Assembly (NCBI GenBank): GCA_030761205.1
Contig: JAULJL010000015.1
Coordinates: 12,033,501 to 12,097,500 of the forward strand
Reading direction: 5' to 3'
Source: Fremontodendron californicum
Taxonomy: Eukaryota; Streptophyta; Magnoliopsida; Malvales; Malvaceae
Length of the DNA: 64,000 nt
Shown here: in pieces, positions 1 to 10,341 of the stretch
Numbering within the stretch: the first letter of the stretch is position 1
How the letters are laid out: the number at the start of each line of letters is the position of its first letter
Position numbers and translations under genes: made by a program
Notes under the pieces: model-generated
The model's database searches: none
What the model was told of the DNA's origin: nothing
The model's input: the letters and a program-made list of their open reading frames with translations, nothing else

Positions 1-8
1 AGCAAAAG

Positions 9-713
9 ATGCTGTTTTATTTGACCACCCTCAACCTAGCCAGGTTCTTACGGGAGGAGGCCCCGACTCTGAACGAGGGAGATACCGATACTATGATTGT
101 AGCATCGGTGCAAGCATGGAAGCATTCGGACTTTCTATGCAAGAACTACATTCTCAACGGTTTGGACAACACGTTATACAACGTGTATAGTATGATCAAA
201 ACAGCAAGAGAGCTGTGGGAGTCCTTAGAGAGAAAGTACAGAACCGAGGATGGCAGCACAAAAAATTTTGTGGTTGACCGATTTTTGGATTTCAAAATGG
301 TGGACTCGAAAATCGTAATAAGTCAAGTCCAAGAGTATTAGCTGATCCTCCATGAGATTACTGCCGAAGGAATGATTCTTAGTGAGTCATTTGAAACAAC
401 GGCTTTGATAGAGAAACTCCCTTCTTCGTGGAAGGATTTCAAAAACTATCTAAAGCACAAAAGAAAGGATATGAATCTAGAGGACTTGATTGTTCGGTTA
501 AGGATCGACGAGGATAAACGTGGTTCAAAAAAAAGCGTTAAGGTTCAAACCATAGAAGCCAAGACGAATGTTGTTGAACATTCGAAGAAGACCAACAAGA
601 GGAAATATGTTGGTTCAAGTTCTTCCCAAGCTAATAAGGAAACGAATTTCAAGAAGTTCACGGGAACTTGTTTCAAATGCAACAAGCCCGGACATCGTGC
701 AAAAGATTGCTGA
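9..713 (+). pseudogene. copia gag (capsid plus CCHC zinc knuckle), broken
   Basis: This part of the polyprotein encodes the structural capsid protein that packages element RNA in cytoplasmic particles. Two collinear ORFs (9-341 and 372-713) are separated by a TAG stop at 339-341. They contain the UBN2-type gag region (WESLERKYRTEDG, later EKLPSSWKDFKNYL). At the C terminus is an intact zinc knuckle, CFKCNKPGHRAKDC (C-x2-C-x4-H-x4-C), followed at once by a TGA stop. The ATG at 9 is probably internal, since gag of this type normally has some residues upstream, beyond the window edge. Confidence 0.85.
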
Positions 714-779
714 CCGAACAAGAAAAAGAAAGCTCAAGCCAACCTAGTTGATGATTACGAGATTGAGCTCGCTGGTGTT

Positions 780-2108
780 GTGTCACAAGTGAATCTAGTG
801 GAAAACCCTAAAACATGGTGGGTTGATACCGGGGCCACTTGTCACATATGTTCTGAAAGGAAGAGTTTCTTCGAGTACAAAGAAGCTGCTGATGATGAGC
901 AACTATTTATGGGAAACTCTACGGTTTGCAAGGTACGAGGCCATGGGAAGGTGGTACTCAAGATGACTTCCGGCAAAGAACTCACTTTGAACAATGTGAT
1001 TCATGTTCTTGAAATTCGAAAGAATTTGGTTTCCGACTCTTTGTTGAGCAAGAACGGGTTTAGGCTTGTATTCGAGTCTGATAAATTTGTACTCACTAAA
1101 AGTGGGATGTTTGTGGGAAGGGGATATTTATGTGATGAGCTTTTTAAGCTCAATGTAATGACCATTGTACCAAAGAACAAGAATATTAATAATATTGTTT
1201 CTTCTGTTTACTTGGTTGAGTCCTCTACATTATGGCATGGTAGATTAGGTCATGTAAATTACAAAACCTTGAAAAGAATCAGCAATTTGGATTTGCTTCT
1301 GAAAATTGTCATTAACAAAAATCACAAATATAAAATTTGTGTGGAATCCAAATTAGCTAAGACTCATTTCTATTCGATAGAAAGAAGTAGTGAACCTCTA
1401 GAGTTAATTCACACCGATATATGTGACTTAAAGTTTGTGCAAACTAGAGACAGTAAAAAGTATTTTATTACTTTTATTGATGATTGCACAAGATATTATT
1501 ACGTCTATTTGCTAAGAAGCAAAAACCTTGGAAGCTTTTAAGCTCTTAAAAAATGAGATCGAAAATCAACTAAGCAAGAAAATTAAGATAGTAAGGAGTG
1601 ATAGAGGTGGTGAATATTATTCATTATTTAATGAATTCTGTTCAAAAAATGGTATCGTCCATCAAATCACTATTCCTTATTCACCTCAACAAAATGGTAT
1701 TGCCAAACGCAAGAACCAAACGTTGAAAGAAATGATGAACACTTTGTTGATAAGTTCAGGGTTACCTCAAAACTTGTAGGGGCAAGCTATTTTATCAGCT
1801 AATTATATTTTGAATAAAATTCCCCACAAGAAATTAGACAAGACACCGTATGAATTGTGGAAAGGTCGAAAACCATCCTACAAATACATGAAAGTGCGGG
1901 GGTGTCTTGCGAAGTAGCTGTTCCTTCACCTAAAAATGTCAAAATAGGACCTAAAACTGTTGATTGCATATTCATTGGATATGAAAACAATAATGCTGCT
2001 TACCATTTTTTTGTGTTCAAGTCGGACATTCTTGATATTCATATCAATACGATAATTGAATCAAAGAATGCTCCGTTATTTGAAGATGGTCTTCCTTACA
2101 AGGAATGA
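780..2108 (+). pseudogene. copia protease and integrase, broken
   Basis: The aspartic protease motif is [12 protein letters not shown] near 817-852. It is followed by the GAG-pre-integrase zinc finger ([17 protein letters not shown]). In the HHCC finger the first Cys appears replaced, since the sequence reads HKYKICVES. The integrase core gives aspartates in IHTDICDL and VRSDRGGEY. The expected catalytic Glu after QQNGIA is Lys (codon AAA, 1705-1707). The frame changes at about 1530, there is a stop at 1777-1779, and the frame changes again near 1860-1910. The stretch after 1900 is the integrase C-terminal part (IFIGYENNNAAYHFF). Integration activity is therefore lost. Confidence 0.86.
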
Positions 2109-2274
2109 CAAGAAAATAAGACTACTAAGAGAACTCGTGAGTCCTCAAGTAGTGATCCAAATATGGATGAAGAGGAACAAGAGGAACCTAGAAGAAGCAA
2201 ACAGGCCAAAGTACCAAATAATTATGGTCCGGATTTTCTAACATATTTATTAGAAAAATGAACCTCAAACTTTT

Positions 2275-3803
2275 ATGGAGGCTATGTCATCTCCAGAAAC
2301 ACAATCCTGGAAAGAGGCCGTTAACAATGAAATTGAATCCATCATGCAAAATCATACATGGGAACTGGTGGATCTTCCTCAAGGGCATAAGTCGTTAGGA
2401 TCCAAATGGATATTTAAGAGGAAGATGAAGGCAAATGGATCAATTGATAAATATAGAGCCTGACCTATAATAAAAGGATACAAGCAAAAGGAAGGGCTCT
2501 ATTATTTTGATACGTACTCACCAGTTACGAGAATAACATCCATTCGAATGTTAATAGCTTACGCAGCTCTTAACAATCTCGAAATACACCAAATGGATGT
2601 TAAGACAGCTTTCCTAAATGGAGATTTAGACAAAGAAATCTATATGGAACAACCCGAAGGTTTCAAAGTTCTGGGACAGGAAAGGAAGGTGTGTAAACTT
2701 GTTAAATCATTATATGGTTTAAAACAAGCTCCTAAACAATGGCATTAAAAATTTGACAATACAATGCTGTCAAATGGTTTCCATATTAATGAATGCGATA
2801 AGTGCGTATACGTAAAAGATATGAATAAGGAATATGTCATTGTTTGTCTATACGTAAAAGATATATGTTGATCTTAGGCAGTAACGATGAGATCATTAAA
2901 GCTACCAAAACATGGTTGACCAATAAGTTTGATACGAAAGATATGGGTGTAGCTGATGTGGTTTTACGAATTAAAATTTTTAAAACACGAGATGACATGG
3001 TAATATCTCAAGATCATTATGTAAATAATATTCTTGAGAAATTCAGTAAGAATGATACCAATATAGCCAAAACACCCGTAGATGTTAATTTACATCTAAA
3101 GAAAAATACTGGTGACACAATATCTCAAATTGAATATTCGTGGATAATTGGTAGTCTTATGTATCTCATGAACTGTACAAGACCATACATAGCTTACTCA
3201 ATTAGCAAACTGAGTAGATTCACAAGTAATCCTGGAATGGATCACTGGAAGGCCATTATGAGGGTACTCAGATATTTGAGATACACCTCAAGTTATGGAC
3301 TGCACTATATAAGATATCCAGCTATGCTTGAAGGGTACAGTGATGCAAACTGGATATCCGATACTAAAGATTTGAAATCCACTAGCGAATTTATCTTTAC
3401 TATTGGAGGAGCTGCAGTGTCATGGAAATCTTCTAAACAAACATGTATTGTCAGATCCACTATGGAATCTGAGTTTATAGCTTTAGATAAAGCTAGAGAA
3501 TAAGCAGAATGGCTTCAGAATTTTTTAGAAGATATTCTATGTTGGCCAAAACCTGTGCCTGCAATTTATATACATTGTGATAGCCAATCTGAAATTGGTA
3601 AGGCACAGAGTAGTTTGTATAGCGGTAAATCTTGACACATTCATCGAAGACACAATACCGTTAGACAGTTGCTCTCAAATGAGATTATCTCTATTGATTA
3701 TGTAAAATCAAAGGATAATAGTGCGGATATGCTAACGAAAGATTTAACAAGAGAGCAAGTAAATAACTCATCGAGGGGAATGGGTCTTAAGCCTATAAAT
3801 TAA
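2275..3803 (+). pseudogene. copia reverse transcriptase and RNase H, broken
   Basis: The RT region is recognised by WKEAVNNEIESIMQNHTW, GSKWIFKRKMKANGSIDKY, MDVKTAFLNGDLDKEIYMEQ and SLYGLKQAPKQWH. A stop interrupts at 2461-2463 and another at about 2746-2748. The catalytic YVDD box reads CLYVKDI near 2851, so one catalytic Asp is Lys, and the frame shifts directly after it. The 3' part carries the copia C-terminal RT/RNase H signatures ([34 protein letters not shown]). It continues through an in-frame TAA near 3501 to the end of the polyprotein at 3803 (KSKDNSADMLTKDL). This enzyme would copy element RNA to DNA in the particle, and it is certainly inactive here. Confidence 0.88.
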
Positions 3804-4388
3804 AGTTACATAATGGCAACCCAACCTAGTTGACTGGAGATCCCAAGATCTAGGTTCAAAGGGACAACTAAGTTATGTTAACTTAGTGTGAGCACTAAAA
3901 GAGTTAAACACTCTAATCCATTCCTATGATGAGATAGTGCTGCCTGCAAATGAGTTAGGATAAGCTATGCTTTTAATGATTCTTATAACTTGATAAAATC
4001 AAGTGGGGTAGTGCAGGATACTCTTAATAAGAAATCACCTATTATGAGTAAGAAACGTGGCCACTTCTATGAGAATTGATCAAGCTAAATTCTCTAGAGT
4101 ACTCATAGAAATCAGGAAGTGTTCGGGGCTAAAATAGATACAACCGTGAGAATCGAAGATGTTCGAAGAGGAATTGCGTGGTACCTATTGTCTAGGTTTA
4201 CACGAAAGGCTGAATAGTTCAAGACATCATGTTAACTAGGTAGTCGAGTAAATCCAATAGTTATCGCTATGGAAGGTTCAAAGCCAAAAGCTACCTATCC
4301 TGATGCAATAACTCTTCAAAGTTATTCTCTCTCAATTTTCGAGTCAGTTTTTCGGTTTAATCAGATAATTTCTATTCATGTGGGGGAT
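3804..4388 (+). other. copia 3' untranslated spacer and polypurine tract
   Basis: There is no coding potential between the end of RNase H and the LTR. The stretch ends with ATGTGGGGGAT directly before the LTR start TGTTGG at 4389. That is the expected place and composition for the polypurine tract that primes plus-strand DNA synthesis. A short open frame at 4269-4463 runs across the tract into the LTR and is not a gene. Confidence 0.7.
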
Positions 4389-5352
4389 TGTTGGATATCA
4401 ATGCATTATTTTAGGTATATATATACGAAATACATATACCAATACGTAGGTTTTCGTAACTAGAAACACGGTGTATAATTACATACACAATTGATATCAA
4501 AATTGAACGAGAAATTAGTCTCATTAAACACCCACTTGAAGAGGAAGAAAGTTGGTTGAAGTTGTGTTGGTTGTCAATCCTAAATAGAACAATGTATGGC
4601 TTTAGCTTATAGTATATATAAGCTAGTGTTCCATGTTGTGTTAGGTCCCAAGTGACACCCAAGTTTTATGGTGGGTGAGGATCTACACAACTTGGGCTGG
4701 ACCACACACACACGCGCGCGAGTCGCCGTCGTGCCCAGCTAGGCTGGGTCGGGTAGGGTCGGATAGGACCTGGGCTTGGGATTGGGTCAGCAATATTCTT
4801 TTTGCTGCTTAGCCGGACCAACTTGTTATATTTCTGTCCGATTAATTGTGACTGTTAGGTCCAAGACCGAATTAGTCAGGTCCGCATCTAGAATGTTTCT
4901 TTTTGAAATTTGTCATGCCGGTTTGGTGTTGTGCATGACTGGACCGGTTCGCCTATTGGAATGTGTTTCTTCTGTCAGAATAAACTCCTTTCAAATGGTG
5001 CACCTTTCCGAACAGACTTCTGTCTCTCTATAAATTCAGACTTCCAGAGTATGTGTTACACACAAAAATTCACTACATATATGTTTTACACACAAATTCA
5101 CTGCATAATTCTTTTCTGATTGAGAGACAGTCTAACATTTTTCGGTTCGCTGATTTGCTTCGAGTGTGCCCTCTATAGCAACGTTATCGAGGAGGCCTGG
5201 GAGACTATTTGCATACAATCTGCAAGCACCTTAGAGGCAGGCAAAATTCGTCTTAAGGTCAGAGGTCCAACCTTGACTCGATATTGATTTTTTCAAATCA
5301 ATTCCTATAAGTGTTTGTATATTCGGTTATGTGTATTCTGTAATTACATGCA
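4389..5352 (+). repeat. 3' LTR of the copia element
   Basis: It begins TGTTGGATATCA directly after the purine tract and probably ends in ACATGCA near 5352 (or TTACA at 5348). A TATA-like CTCTATAAATTCAG lies near 5025-5039, consistent with the start of the R region. The U5-like part ends before an (AT)n tract. A GC-rich patch with CACACACACGCGCGCG lies near 4704-4720. The right boundary is an inference from TG...CA ends only. Confidence 0.72.
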
Positions 5353-5361
5353 AGTTCAAAG

Positions 5362-5404
<43 letters not shown>

Positions 5405-5857
5405 AGTTTCTTTATCTGTTATATATATATATATATATATATTCTGTTTATAATAGATAATATATAGCAAATTATTATCTTATAACAATATAGATAGTAT
5501 ATAGCAAATTATTATCTTATAACATTATACACTTATCAAATGGTAAAATTTTTGTAATTTTTTTACTATTGAACACCCCTAAATTTTTTATTTATTAAAA
5601 ATATAAATAAAATTTCCATTCATTTTTACAATAAATATGTACTAAAATTAAACTCTCTCGTTATGTGAGTAAAAAAATGTTAAAAAAAAAAAGATGTGAT
5701 GGGAATTTTTTTTTATATAGATAATTATTTTTTGAAAAATAGAAAGACATATTTATTTATAACTTTATATCTATTATAATTATTTGTTTTTTTAAATGTT
5801 TTTGATTGAGTTTGTGTCATTTGATTCGTGACGTCAATTCAGTCAAGGGTTTTAATA
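5353..5857. other. AT-rich intergenic DNA with (AT)n microsatellites
   Basis: There are two dinucleotide runs, about 5369-5402 and 5421-5442. Between them and 5857 I see only AT-rich sequence with a short direct repeat (TATAGCAAATTATTATCTTA near 5463 and again near 5500). No gene is visible. Confidence 0.7.
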
Positions 5858-5900
5858 TCTCTACTATTATAAAATCTTTAACATAATTTGATGTCAGGAG
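5858..5900 (+). mobile_element. Helitron-like 5' terminus
   Basis: The sequence TCTCTACTATTATAAAATC starts at 5858 and is preceded by A. It closely resembles the conserved 5' end of plant Helitrons (TC start; TCTCTACTA followed by an AT-rich stretch), which insert between A and T. I could not locate a matching 3' hairpin plus CTAG end downstream, so the extent is unknown. Confidence 0.45.
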
Positions 5901-6124
5901 TCAAGTGACATATTTGAATTTTCTAATAAAAAAATCATATTTGAATATCTTTTTCTTTAAAATAAAAAATAGATAAAACTGCATATTTTCTTTCAAAAGA
6001 TAAAATAAAATAACAATAAATCTTGGATTATTTCAAAGCATAAGCTTTTTAGGGTTGTCTAAAATAATTTTATTAGGAAAAGGGGAAAGAGAGTAATAAA
6101 CAAACCGATAATTATAAGCTTAAA

Positions 6125-7410
6125 ATTTTATTTAGGGTAATAGTCACTTACCCTCTTTAAGTTTGATAGAAAATAGATTTACCCCATCAATTTTGAAAAA
6201 CACTCACTTATCCTCCTAAGGTTTGACACAAAATATATTAACCCCCTAAAGTATTATTTCTAGGTTAATTTTAAATGAAAAAACAAATATACCTTTTGTT
6301 AATTATTAATAATTTATTTTTTATTATTTCTTTTCATTTTTTAACTCAAAACTTTTTTTAATTACAAAATAATGAGAAATTATTTAGTTTTAAAATTATC
6401 TCTAATTACTATTAAATTAAATTCTAATTAAGTTATATTCTAATTCAAGTATATGTTAAATATTTTTAATTTATTTGTAATTCAATTATATATTAACTTT
6501 GAAATAAATTTATTAAAATATCTTTATTTAATTAATTAATTATCATTTTTTAAAAATTTTAATCATAATAAAATTAGTTAAAGAAAAATTTGAAAAAAAA
6601 AGGAAAGAAAAGAGAATAAAAAATATATAATTATCTTTTATGGGATTTTACTGAAAATAAATTTACCCTTATTATTTTGAAAAAAAACATTTTACCTCTT
6701 AAAAAGTAGCTATGTTTGCATTCTGTTAATCAAATTAATATTTATTCAAATTTTACTTTAAATATTAAAAATACGTTCATTTTTTTTCATTTATTTTTTT
6801 AATCAATTTCTTTATCAGTAAACTTTTTCAAATAATGACAAACGATTTATTTTTAAATAATAATAACATTATATATTAATATCAAGGTTAATATATATAA
6901 TTGAATTAAATATAATTTTAAAATATTTTGTCTGGTACACAAAAGTTTAGGTGAGAAGAGGCTATCTAGTCCAAGTTCAAGGCATGTCACAGGCCTCAAA
7001 GAGGGCTAACAGCGGTACTTATAGATCATACACCAAGTGAAATTGCTGGTGAGACTCGAACCCTAATGTTTGCCAAGATGCTAATGAATACTCAACCAAC
7101 TGAATCAATTCACGTTTGGCATAAGTTTAAAATATTTAATATGTATACTTGAATTAAAATCTAATTTAATTAGAATTTAAGTTGATAATAATTAAAGATA
7201 GTTTTGTAGTTAAAAAAGGTTTTGAGTAAAAAAAAATGATTAATAATTAATTGAGGGTATATTTATTTTTTTATTTAAAATTAACCTATAAATAATACCT
7301 TAGAGGGTTAGTGTATTTTGTGTCGAATCTTAGGGGATAACTGGGTATTTTTCAAACTATAAGGAGTAAGCATATTTTTTATTTATTTATTAAACCTTAG
7401 GTTATAAATA
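6125..7410. mobile_element. Long inverted-repeat (foldback / MULE-like) element
   Basis: The arm at about 6130-6480 is the reverse complement of the arm at about 7110-7400. Matching blocks include TTTGACACAAAATA against its complement in TATTTTGTGTCGAAT, and TAGGTTAATTTTAAAT against ATTTAAAATTAACCTA. The left arm has an extra ~35-bp stretch of the same motif family. There is no transposase frame, so it is non-autonomous. The loop contains an inserted SINE. Exact ends and target duplication could not be fixed. Confidence 0.72.
6929..7125 (-). mobile_element. tRNA-derived SINE, with 12-bp target duplication
   Basis: Read on the minus strand, the head contains an A-box-like GATTCAGTTGGTTGAG. 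About 35 bases later comes a near-perfect B box, GGTTCGAGTCTC, as in RNA polymerase III promoters of tRNA genes. The unit is about 197 bp with no ORF, typical of plant SINEs. It is flanked by the perfect 12-bp direct repeat TTTAAAATATTT at 6917-6928 and 7126-7137. That is the target-site duplication expected of LINE-assisted integration. It sits in the loop of the inverted-repeat element and so inserted later. Confidence 0.75.
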
Positions 7411-7699
7411 TATTTTTTCCTTTTATTTAATCTGATAATTTTAGACACGATAAAATTATATAATTAAAATAATTAAAATATGACATAAAATATAACACGA
7501 CACGAATAGAAGAATATATCAAAATCTAAATAACACTAAATATTAATATATTAAAATTGATATAAATATATAATATTTTAAATAAAATTATAACATAAAA
7601 AAATAATTAAAATACGTTATAAAATATACGAATTGAATTTGAGATCTTTAAAATCAATATTGTAACTCCTCGGCATGACAAGTAACAACATTAAGAATT

Positions 7700-8096
7700 G
7701 GATTTAAGTACCCACATAGTACTTGTATTATAGTGAAAAAAGTAATTTAATCCTTGTATTATAAAAAAGAGTAATTTAGTCCCTGTATAATTGAAATATG
7801 TGCAAATAAGTAAAATTGATAACAATTTTAATGAAAAACTGTTAAAATGCTGATGTGGACTCGTAAAATCTAACAGAATTAATTATTTGAAATAAAATAT
7901 GACTTGAAATATATTTAAATCTGTTATATTTTACGAGTCCACGTTAATATTTTAACGATTTTTCATTAAAACCGTTATCAATTTTATTTATTTGCACCTA
8001 TTTTAATTATACAAGAACTAAATTATTTACTTTTATAATATAAAAATTAATTTATTCTTTTTATTACATTACAAAAATTATATAGATATTTAAACC
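7700..8096. mobile_element. Inverted-repeat MITE of a Mutator-like family
   Basis: The left arm (about 7700-7880) and right arm (about 7915-8096) are mutual reverse complements. The left arm contains AAAATTGATAACAATTTTAA and GCTGATGTGGACTCGTAAAA; the right arm has TTTTACGAGTCCACG and TTATCAATTTTATTTATTTG. The same arms, diverged, occur in the element at 30306-31120, whose 9-bp duplication points to Mutator-like transposition. No convincing duplication is seen here (TTAAGAATT against GAAGAAAAG). Confidence 0.7.
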
Positions 8097-8210
8097 GAAG
8101 AAAAGAAAGAAATTAATAATACATACATTAGATGTCAGTGTCTGATTGTGTTTCATTGAGCTTTTTCCACGTGCAAATTGAAATTTTTGTTAACTCGTCT
8201 GCTGCTGGCA

Positions 8211-8211
8211 G

Positions 8212-8243
<32 letters not shown>

Positions 8244-8320
8244 GTGATCAGTAACATTAATTTGTAGCAAAAAGGACCACACAGCAGTTGTCAGATGAAG
8301 TATTGTGCATTTGTGCTGCC

Positions 8321-8359
<39 letters not shown>

Positions 8360-8440
8360 GATCAGTAACATTAATTTGTAGCAAAAAGGACGACACAGCA
8401 GTTGTCAGATGAAGTATTGTGCATTTGTGCTGCCGACATT
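8211..8440. repeat. 114-bp tandem duplication with embedded (AT)n
   Basis: The unit GTGATCAGTAACATTAATTT...GTGCTGCCGACAT occurs at 8244-8325 and again at 8358-8439 with almost no substitutions (GGACCACAC against GGACGACAC). Each copy is preceded by an (AT)n run (8211-8243 and 8325-8356). The near identity marks a recent duplication, probably through slippage or unequal exchange at the AT runs. The minus-strand open frame here is a by-product. Confidence 0.88.
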
Positions 8441-8954
8441 CATATTTCTCATCAGCAAGAAGAAGAAATTCTTTCTTTTTTTTTTCTTGCTTTAATTCCA
8501 TTTTATGATACCTAAAATTAATTGACACTAGAAGAAAGAACTCGCTTTATCGGGGTATTTTTAAATTTTTTATAAATTTTTTAATTTTTTAATAATAATA
8601 AATAATAAATAATTTTAGTTTATATTTTATTAAATAATAATTATTTATTTAAATATTTTATTTTTAATTTGTAATAATATTAATATAATTATATTTTTTA
8701 ATTATTAAAATTAAATTTATGATAATTATTTATTTTTAAATTACATAATATGAATGTATTTTTAAATGTTATTTATATGTATTTTTGATAAATATTTAGA
8801 CCTTATTTTACATTGTATTTTTTTTATTTATAAGAGGTAAAAAATAATAAATGAAAAATAAGAAAATAAAATTACGGTTTGTATTTTATTCTCTCGTATA
8901 ATCGATTTTCTCATATAGGTTAGCAGCAAATTCATTTTTTCTTTTTTTTAACCT

Positions 8955-9335
8955 TTTTTTCCCGAGCGAGTCGGGTATTGATTCTAAATCGACCCGCGAG
9001 TCAACATGCAGACCAACCCTTCAAATACACGTTTAAAAATAAAATAAAAAACTAAAAAAAACTTTAAATAATTAATAAAATAATTTTTATTTTTTTCGAG
9101 TGAGTCGAGTACGAATCCTAAATCGACTCGCAAGTCAACATGCGGACCAACCCCTTTAAATACATCATTTAGAAAGAAAATAAAAAATCATTAATAAAAA
9201 AATTTAACCTTTTCCATGGGGGTCGGATACGAATCATAAATCGACTTATGAGTCAACGTGTGGATCAACCCCTTTAAATACTTTATTTAAAATAAAATAA
9301 AAAAGTAAAAACAACAAAATAATTAATAAGTTATA
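8955..9335. repeat. Minisatellite, 3 units of ~120-135 bp
   Basis: Three units share a core like TAAATCGACCCGCGAGTCAA, then GCGGACCAACCCCTTTAAAT and an AT-rich spacer (AAAATAAAATAAAA). The same unit forms larger arrays at 23.4-24.55 kb and 25.04-25.6 kb, always next to the same subterminal sequence. It therefore belongs to the Helitron-like element. Confidence 0.85.
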
Positions 9336-9544
9336 AGTTATATAAACATTTTTGTTTAATTTTAAAATTACAAAGTGATAAATCAATTTTTATATTATTT
9401 TTAAACAATGATTTTTCATTCAAAAATATTTATAAGTTTTTTAATACACAAAAATAAAAAATTTATTTAAAAGATTAACAAAATATATATTTATTAATTT
9501 TTATTAAAATAATAAATTATAAAAATTAAAACAATAATAAGAAG

Positions 9545-9900
9545 AAAAAAAAACATTTTCTTTTCTTCTTCTTTTTCTTCTCCGAAGTCCTCTAGCCAGC
9601 CAACTACGTGTTGCGTCGTCGGTCGACCGAGGCAACCAGCTGCTCCGATCATTCTCCTCTCTCTTCCTCCGTCGTCAGTGACCTTCTTTCTCCTCATCCA
9701 TTTCCCTTTCTCTCTCCTTTTCTTTCTCTTTCCTCTATTTTCTCCCCTCTCCTCCTCTCTCTTCCTCTGTCACCGGCCAACTCTCCTCAACCGTCTCTCT
9801 CTTCTCCTCTTTCCTCCCCTCTCTTATTCTCTCTCCTCTCCCCTCCCCTCCCCTCCCTTCCCTTCCCTTCCCTTCTTCTCCTTCTCTCTCGGCAAAAAAT
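9545..9900. repeat. Pyrimidine-rich (CT)n tract
   Basis: Almost pure C/T sequence with local CCTCC and CCCTT reiterations (CCCCTCCCCTCCCCTCCC near 9840). Open frames in two phases (9608-9985 and 9678-9926) exist only because the tract lacks stop codons. It could form H-DNA, but no function is visible. A purine-rich counterpart lies at 36060-36170. Confidence 0.8.
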
Positions 9901-10043
9901 TTCTACTTTTTTTTCCAAACTTTTAAACAAAAGAGACCTTTCTACCCTCCCTCAAGCAATAGACCAAAATAACCCTAGGAATTAAAAAACTCCTCTTGGG
10001 TCCTTTAGGACTCAAAAATAAATTAAGTAGATGAAATTCGGAG

Positions 10044-10333
10044 TAGATCTGTTCATGGGCTGGGGTAGCCCACCTGACTTGGTTCGTAGGTAGAGTTTTT
10101 AGTGATTGGGATCGATCTTTGCCCGAATCACTGTTTAAATAATAATAAAAAAATTTATTTAATTTTAATTATAAATATATATTAATATAAAATAGTTCTT
10201 TTAATTGATTATTATTATTATTATTTGAACAGTAATACGAGCCGACGGTCTGACCTGAGCTCGTCCAGAGCTGGGTCTGGGTAAGGAAAAAAAATTTGGG
10301 TCGCGGCCGTGGCTTGGCCCATGAGCAGGTCTA
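10044..10333. mobile_element. hAT-type MITE with 8-bp target duplication
   Basis: The termini are TAGATCTGTTCATGGGC and, inverted, GCCCATGAGCAGGTCTA. They are flanked by ATTCGGAG (10036-10043) and ATTCGAAG (10334-10341), 7 of 8 identical. The 8-bp duplication and short inverted repeats fit the hAT superfamily. There is no coding capacity in 290 bp. The same family occurs at 30365-30640 and 33571-33782. Confidence 0.82.
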
Positions 10334-10341
10334 ATTCGAAG

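Larger units (their letters stand above)
1..5352 (+). mobile_element. Ty1/copia LTR retrotransposon, 5'-truncated by the window, decayed
   Basis: The copia domain order gag, protease, integrase, RT, RNase H is readable on the plus strand from base 1 to about 3803. A spacer, a purine tract (about 4378-4388) and a 3' LTR starting TGTTGGATATC follow. The 5' LTR, primer site and start of gag lie outside the window. The coding region carries several stops and frameshifts and has lost catalytic residues, so the copy is dead. The order IN before RT separates Ty1/copia from Ty3/gypsy. The outer edge of the 3' LTR (5348 or 5352) is uncertain because there is no second LTR or target-site duplication to compare. 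Confidence 0.93.
8528..10022 (-). mobile_element. Helitron-like element, copy 1, with minisatellite
   Basis: The minus-strand 3' end reads CCCCGATAAAGCGAG, a short spacer, CTAG (8531-8528), then T outside. This matches the Helitron pattern of a GC hairpin about ten bases before CTAG with T flanking. The ~400-bp subterminal region matches copies 2 and 3 (for example CGATTTTCTCATATAGGTTA). A minisatellite with three units at about 8955-9330 follows. The far edge is uncertain. A shared GACTCAAAAATAA near 10010 also occurs at the far side of copy 2, suggesting the element may run to about 10022. Confidence 0.55.

Noticed and set aside
8190..8528. 112-codon minus-strand ORF with Tyr-Ile repeats
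   Set aside because: Spans the 114-bp duplication and (AT)n runs; the repeats are DNA-level.
9608..9985. Leu/Ser/Pro-rich 125-codon ORF
   Set aside because: Product of a pyrimidine-rich tract that lacks stops; two frames are open at once and there is no splice or promoter context.
10044..10333. Reading the GC-rich palindromic sequence as a terminator or RNA hairpin
   Set aside because: The inverted ends and 8-bp duplication explain it as a MITE.
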